Source of the DNA: Clostridia bacterium
GTDB lineage: Bacteria; Bacillota; Clostridia; Christensenellales; Aristaeellaceae
DNA length: 8,662 bases
Assembly: GCA_016296675.1 (NCBI GenBank)
Contig: JAEDIV010000115.1
Location: 1-8,662, forward strand
Reading direction: 5' to 3'
Part shown: one piece after another, positions 5,874 through 8,662 of the stretch
Layout of the letters: every line of letters begins with the position of its first letter
How positions within the stretch are numbered: position 1 is the first letter of the stretch
Translations under genes and position numbers: made by a program
The notes under the pieces: model-generated
The model's database searches: none
The model's input: the letters and a program-made list of their open reading frames with translations, nothing else
What the model was told of the DNA's origin: nothing

Positions 5874-7103
5874 ATGGAAAAATATGTAGATATTGCCATC
5901 ATCGGCGGCGGAGCCAGCGGGCTTGCCGCCGCTGTTTCGGCTAAAAATCGCGAAAATGTACGCGTTGAGATTCTGGAAAAACTCCCGCGCAGCGGAAAAA
6001 AACTGCTTGCAACGGGTAACGGCAGATGCAATCTCTTTAATGAAAACGCTGCGCACGATAGGTTTTTCGGTGCAAAAGCGTTTGCAAAGTTTGCGCTTTC
6101 GGCGTTTGACAAAGACGCGTTTTTCTCTTCTGTCGGTCTTGAAATCCGCACAAATGAAAACGGTCTCGCTTACCCTATGAGCAATCAGGCGAGCGCCGTA
6201 CTGGACTGTTTGAGATTTACATGCCAGGAATCCGGTGTTTCAGAAACCACGGATTTTGCTGCCGCAAAAATCGAGGGCAAGAAAGGAAAATTCAGGATTG
6301 TTTCCGATTGCGGCGACATCGTATATGCAAGGCGCGTCATTCTGGCGACCGGCTCAATGGCGCAGCCGAAGTTGGGCGGAAACAATGCGTTTCAGACGCT
6401 TTTAAAGCCCTTCGGACATTCATTTGAGAAGTGTTTGCCCGCGCTTTCCTATCTGAAAACCGATGCAAATGACGTTGCCGGCTTAAAAGGAATGAAATAT
6501 CAGGGCGAAATTGCGCTCATGATGGACGGACGGGAAATTGCGCGCGAAACGGGCGAAATTCTGTTTTCGGAAAACGGTGTTTCTGGTATTGCTGCAATGC
6601 AGCTGTCGCTTCATGCCGCGCAGCCGCTTTCCAAAGGAAAAAAACTGTCCGTCTGCATGTCGCCGCTTCCAATGACAAGAAGCGAGGCCGTTTCCTTTAT
6701 TGAAAAGAGGAAAAATGGTTTTTCTGAAAGGCCGCTTGAAGAGCTTTTGACCGGCGTGATCGCAAAAAGAATCGCGCAGGCGGCGTTCAAGCGCGCGGGA
6801 ATCGGGCCGCTTACGAGAAAGGCCGCATCGCTTTCCCGCGCGGAAATCGAAAAGGCTTCCGGGGAACTGACCCAGTGGCAGTGCCGGATTACAGGCATCG
6901 GCGGCTTTGACGTGTGTCAGGTAATGCTGGGCGGCGCAATGTGCAGTGAATTTGACGAAAAGACGATGGAATCGAAACTGGTTCCCGGTCTTTATGCCGC
7001 TGGCGAACTCATGGACGTGACCGGGCCTTGCGGCGGATACAACCTTACCTGGGCCTGGGCCAGCGGAACACTTGCGGGAAGGAGCGCGTCAGAGAGCCTA
7101 TGA
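5874..7103 (+). CDS. BaiN/RdsA (HI0933-like) family FAD-dependent oxidoreductase
   Basis: A 409-residue cytoplasmic flavoprotein. The N-terminal Rossmann motif GGGASG (11-16) with Glu35 at the end of the second strand binds the ADP part of FAD. The family hallmark follows: SGKKLLATGNGRCNL (40-54). The C-terminal FAD motif is GLYAAGE (372-378), then GPCGGYNL and WAWASG (393-398). Length is normal for the family (about 400). Members include BaiN of bile-acid-converting clostridia and E. coli YhiN, reported as RdsA, which makes dihydrouridine in 23S rRNA. Which activity applies here cannot be read from the sequence; the rRNA role is the broader guess. The ATG lies 1 nt after the helD stop (TAATATG) with no clear SD site, so translation probably depends on coupling to helD. 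A TTG at 5856 is in frame but no better supported. Confidence 0.9.
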   Translation: MEKYVDIAIIGGGASGLAAAVSAKNRENVRVEILEKLPRSGKKLLATGNGRCNLFNENAAHDRFFGAKAFAKFALSAFDKDAFFSSVGLEIRTNENGLAYPMSNQASAVLDCLRFTCQESGVSETTDFAAAKIEGKKGKFRIVSDCGDIVYARRVILATGSMAQPKLGGNNAFQTLLKPFGHSFEKCLPALSYLKTDANDVAGLKGMKYQGEIALMMDGREIARETGEILFSENGVSGIAAMQLSLHAAQPLSKGKKLSVCMSPLPMTRSEAVSFIEKRKNGFSERPLEELLTGVIAKRIAQAAFKRAGIGPLTRKAASLSRAEIEKASGELTQWQCRITGIGGFDVCQVMLGGAMCSEFDEKTMESKLVPGLYAAGELMDVTGPCGGYNLTWAWASGTLAGRSASESL

Positions 7104-8662
7104 TCAGGATTACAAATGTGAAAATCACTTTGGATGAGGCAATGCGTTCCCTCGTGCCTGTCGCGGCGCGTGTGCTCGGCGTAAAGGAAAGCGAAATTAT
7201 ATCGGTAAAACTTTTAAAGAAAAGTGTGGACGCGCGCGATAAGGGCGACGTCCATTTTGTGTGCACGATCGAAACAGACGTCAGGAAAATGCCCAAAAAG
7301 CTTCCAAAGAATGCATCCATTTCCGAACAGGAGGCCGTCTGGCGCGTAGAGCCCGATCCGAAGACGCCTGATCAGCGACCTGTAGTTGTGGGCCTTGGGC
7401 CTTGCGGACTGTTTGCGGCGCTGACGCTGGCCAGACGCGGACTTAAGCCTGTTGTGCTTGAGCGCGGACAGGATGTCGACGCGCGCAAAAAGGCTGTGGA
7501 CGCGTTTTTTGCCGGCGGCGAATTTTCAAAAACGAGCAATATCCAGTTCGGCGAAGGCGGCGCGGGCGCGTTTTCGGATGGAAAACTCAATACCGGCATC
7601 AAGGATGTGCGGTGCAGATATGTCTTAAACGAACTGTATAAAGCCGGCGCACCGGAAGAAATTCTCTATGAAGCCAAGCCGCACATCGGAACGGACAGGC
7701 TTCCGGGCGTTGTCAAAAATATTCGCCTTGAAATCGAACAGCTGGGCGGAGACGTGAAATTTGAAACGCGCCTGACGAAGATCATCGTGGAAAATGGCTG
7801 TGTTTCAAAGGTCATATGCGAAAACGCTGAAGGGGAGGAAGCAATCATTCCCACCTGCGGCGTGATTCTGGCTGTCGGGCACAGCGCAAGGGATACCTTT
7901 GAAATGCTTCTGTCCATCGGTGCGCCGATGGAGAGAAAGCCGTTTTCCATCGGGGCGCGCATTGAGCACAGCCAGAAATGGCTGAATCATGCCCAGTATG
8001 GAAGCGCAAGCGTTCATCCCGCGCTCGGCGCAGCCGACTATAAGCTCAATACACATTTGTCCTCCGGGCGCGGCGCATACACGTTTTGCATGTGTCCGGG
8101 CGGCTATGTGGTTGCGTCGTCCAGTGAAGAGGGCGGCGTCGTGTCAAACGGCATGAGTCCCTATAAAAGAGACGGCATAAACTGCAACAGCGCGCTGCTT
8201 GTCGACGTGCGCACGGACGATTTCCCGGAGGAGGACGGCGTGCTCGCGGGCGTAAAATTCCAGAGAGAATGGGAAAAGAAAGCGTTTGAACTGGGCGGAA
8301 GCAATTATTCTGCGCCCGCGCAGCTCGCAGGTGATTTTCTGAAAGGACGCGCGTCGAAAGGCGCCGGCAGCGTTCTTCCCACGTATCGTCCGGGCGTTAC
8401 ATGGACCAATCTCGAAAAGTGCCTGCCGAAATTTGCAATTGACGGCATGAAGGAAGCCATCCTTGCGTTTGATAAGAAAATCAAGGGCTTTGCGCATCCT
8501 GACGCAGTGCTGACGGGCGTTGAAACCCGTTCGTCCTCGCCCGTTCGCGTACTGAGAAACAGCGAAAATATGCAGTCCGCGATTTCGGGCTTGTATCCTG
8601 CTGGCGAAGGCGCAGGCTATGCGGGCGGCATTATGTCCGCCGCCGTGGACGGCATACGCGTT
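7100..8662 (+). CDS. COG2509-type FAD-dependent dehydrogenase (3' end cut by window)
   Basis: The frame is open for 521 codons from ATG 7100 to the last base. An N-terminal domain of about 90 residues, with the KKSVDARDKGDVHF stretch typical of the family, precedes a Rossmann motif GLGPCG (98-103) and Glu121. FGEGGAGAFSDGKLNTG, KPFSIGARIEH, FCMCPGG (329-335) and SNGMSPYKRDG follow. Near the end is the second FAD-binding signature, PAGEGAGYAGG (500-510). These mark an uncharacterised, widely conserved family of FAD-dependent dehydrogenases; substrate and partner are unknown. The start overlaps the previous stop as ATGA. AAGGAG (7079-7084) is 15 nt away, too far to be ideal, so coupling is likely. 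By family length only a short C-terminal tail is missing. Family membership is sure; function is not. Confidence 0.92.
   Translation, partial: MIRITNVKITLDEAMRSLVPVAARVLGVKESEIISVKLLKKSVDARDKGDVHFVCTIETDVRKMPKKLPKNASISEQEAVWRVEPDPKTPDQRPVVVGLGPCGLFAALTLARRGLKPVVLERGQDVDARKKAVDAFFAGGEFSKTSNIQFGEGGAGAFSDGKLNTGIKDVRCRYVLNELYKAGAPEEILYEAKPHIGTDRLPGVVKNIRLEIEQLGGDVKFETRLTKIIVENGCVSKVICENAEGEEAIIPTCGVILAVGHSARDTFEMLLSIGAPMERKPFSIGARIEHSQKWLNHAQYGSASVHPALGAADYKLNTHLSSGRGAYTFCMCPGGYVVASSSEEGGVVSNGMSPYKRDGINCNSALLVDVRTDDFPEEDGVLAGVKFQREWEKKAFELGGSNYSAPAQLAGDFLKGRASKGAGSVLPTYRPGVTWTNLEKCLPKFAIDGMKEAILAFDKKIKGFAHPDAVLTGVETRSSSPVRVLRNSENMQSAISGLYPAGEGAGYAGGIMSAAVDGIRV

Noticed and set aside
5874..8662. 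The two neighbouring flavoproteins as a recent tandem duplication
   Set aside because: They share only general FAD-binding signatures. The hallmark motifs and N-terminal architecture belong to different families.

Overview
The window looks like ordinary chromosome from a low-to-medium GC Gram-positive bacterium, most likely a member of the Clostridia. This is inferred from strong GGAGG-type Shine-Dalgarno sites, textbook sigma-A promoters, tight ATGA gene overlaps, and a HelD protein that resembles Bacillus HelD through its N-terminal half. I see no transposase, integrase, phage gene, CRISPR array, rRNA or tRNA.

Layout. Positions 1-77 hold RNA-like inverted repeats and an intrinsic terminator that ends an upstream transcript not seen here. 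A near-consensus promoter at 101-129 then drives a two-gene unit. The first gene is a RecQ helicase with an extra N-terminal DUF1653 domain (161-2329). The second overlaps it by 4 nt and encodes a PfkB-family kinase resembling pseudouridine kinase PsuK (2326-3186). A symmetrical terminator (about 3192-3227) separates this unit from a short convergent lipoprotein gene on the minus strand (3321-3536). A second strong promoter (3664-3692) opens a three-gene plus-strand operon: HelD, the RNA-polymerase-recycling ATPase (3734-5872); a BaiN/RdsA-family (HI0933-like) flavoprotein (5874-7103); and a COG2509-type FAD-dependent dehydrogenase (7100 to the window edge, missing only its C-terminal tip). 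The gaps in this operon are 1 nt and a 4-nt overlap, so the genes are probably co-translated.

How the genes may work together. The first unit pairs DNA repair/recombination (RecQ) with nucleoside salvage (PsuK). The second pairs RNA-polymerase recycling (HelD) with two flavoproteins, one from a family with a reported 23S rRNA dihydrouridine synthase. A loose RNA/nucleic-acid maintenance theme runs through the window, but nothing in the sequence proves a joint system. The points most worth a second look are the DUF1653-RecQ fusion, the mutually exclusive hairpins at the left edge, the psuK gene with no psuG beside it, the HelD-flavoprotein operon, and the small unrecognised lipoprotein. I found no convincing wholly new system.
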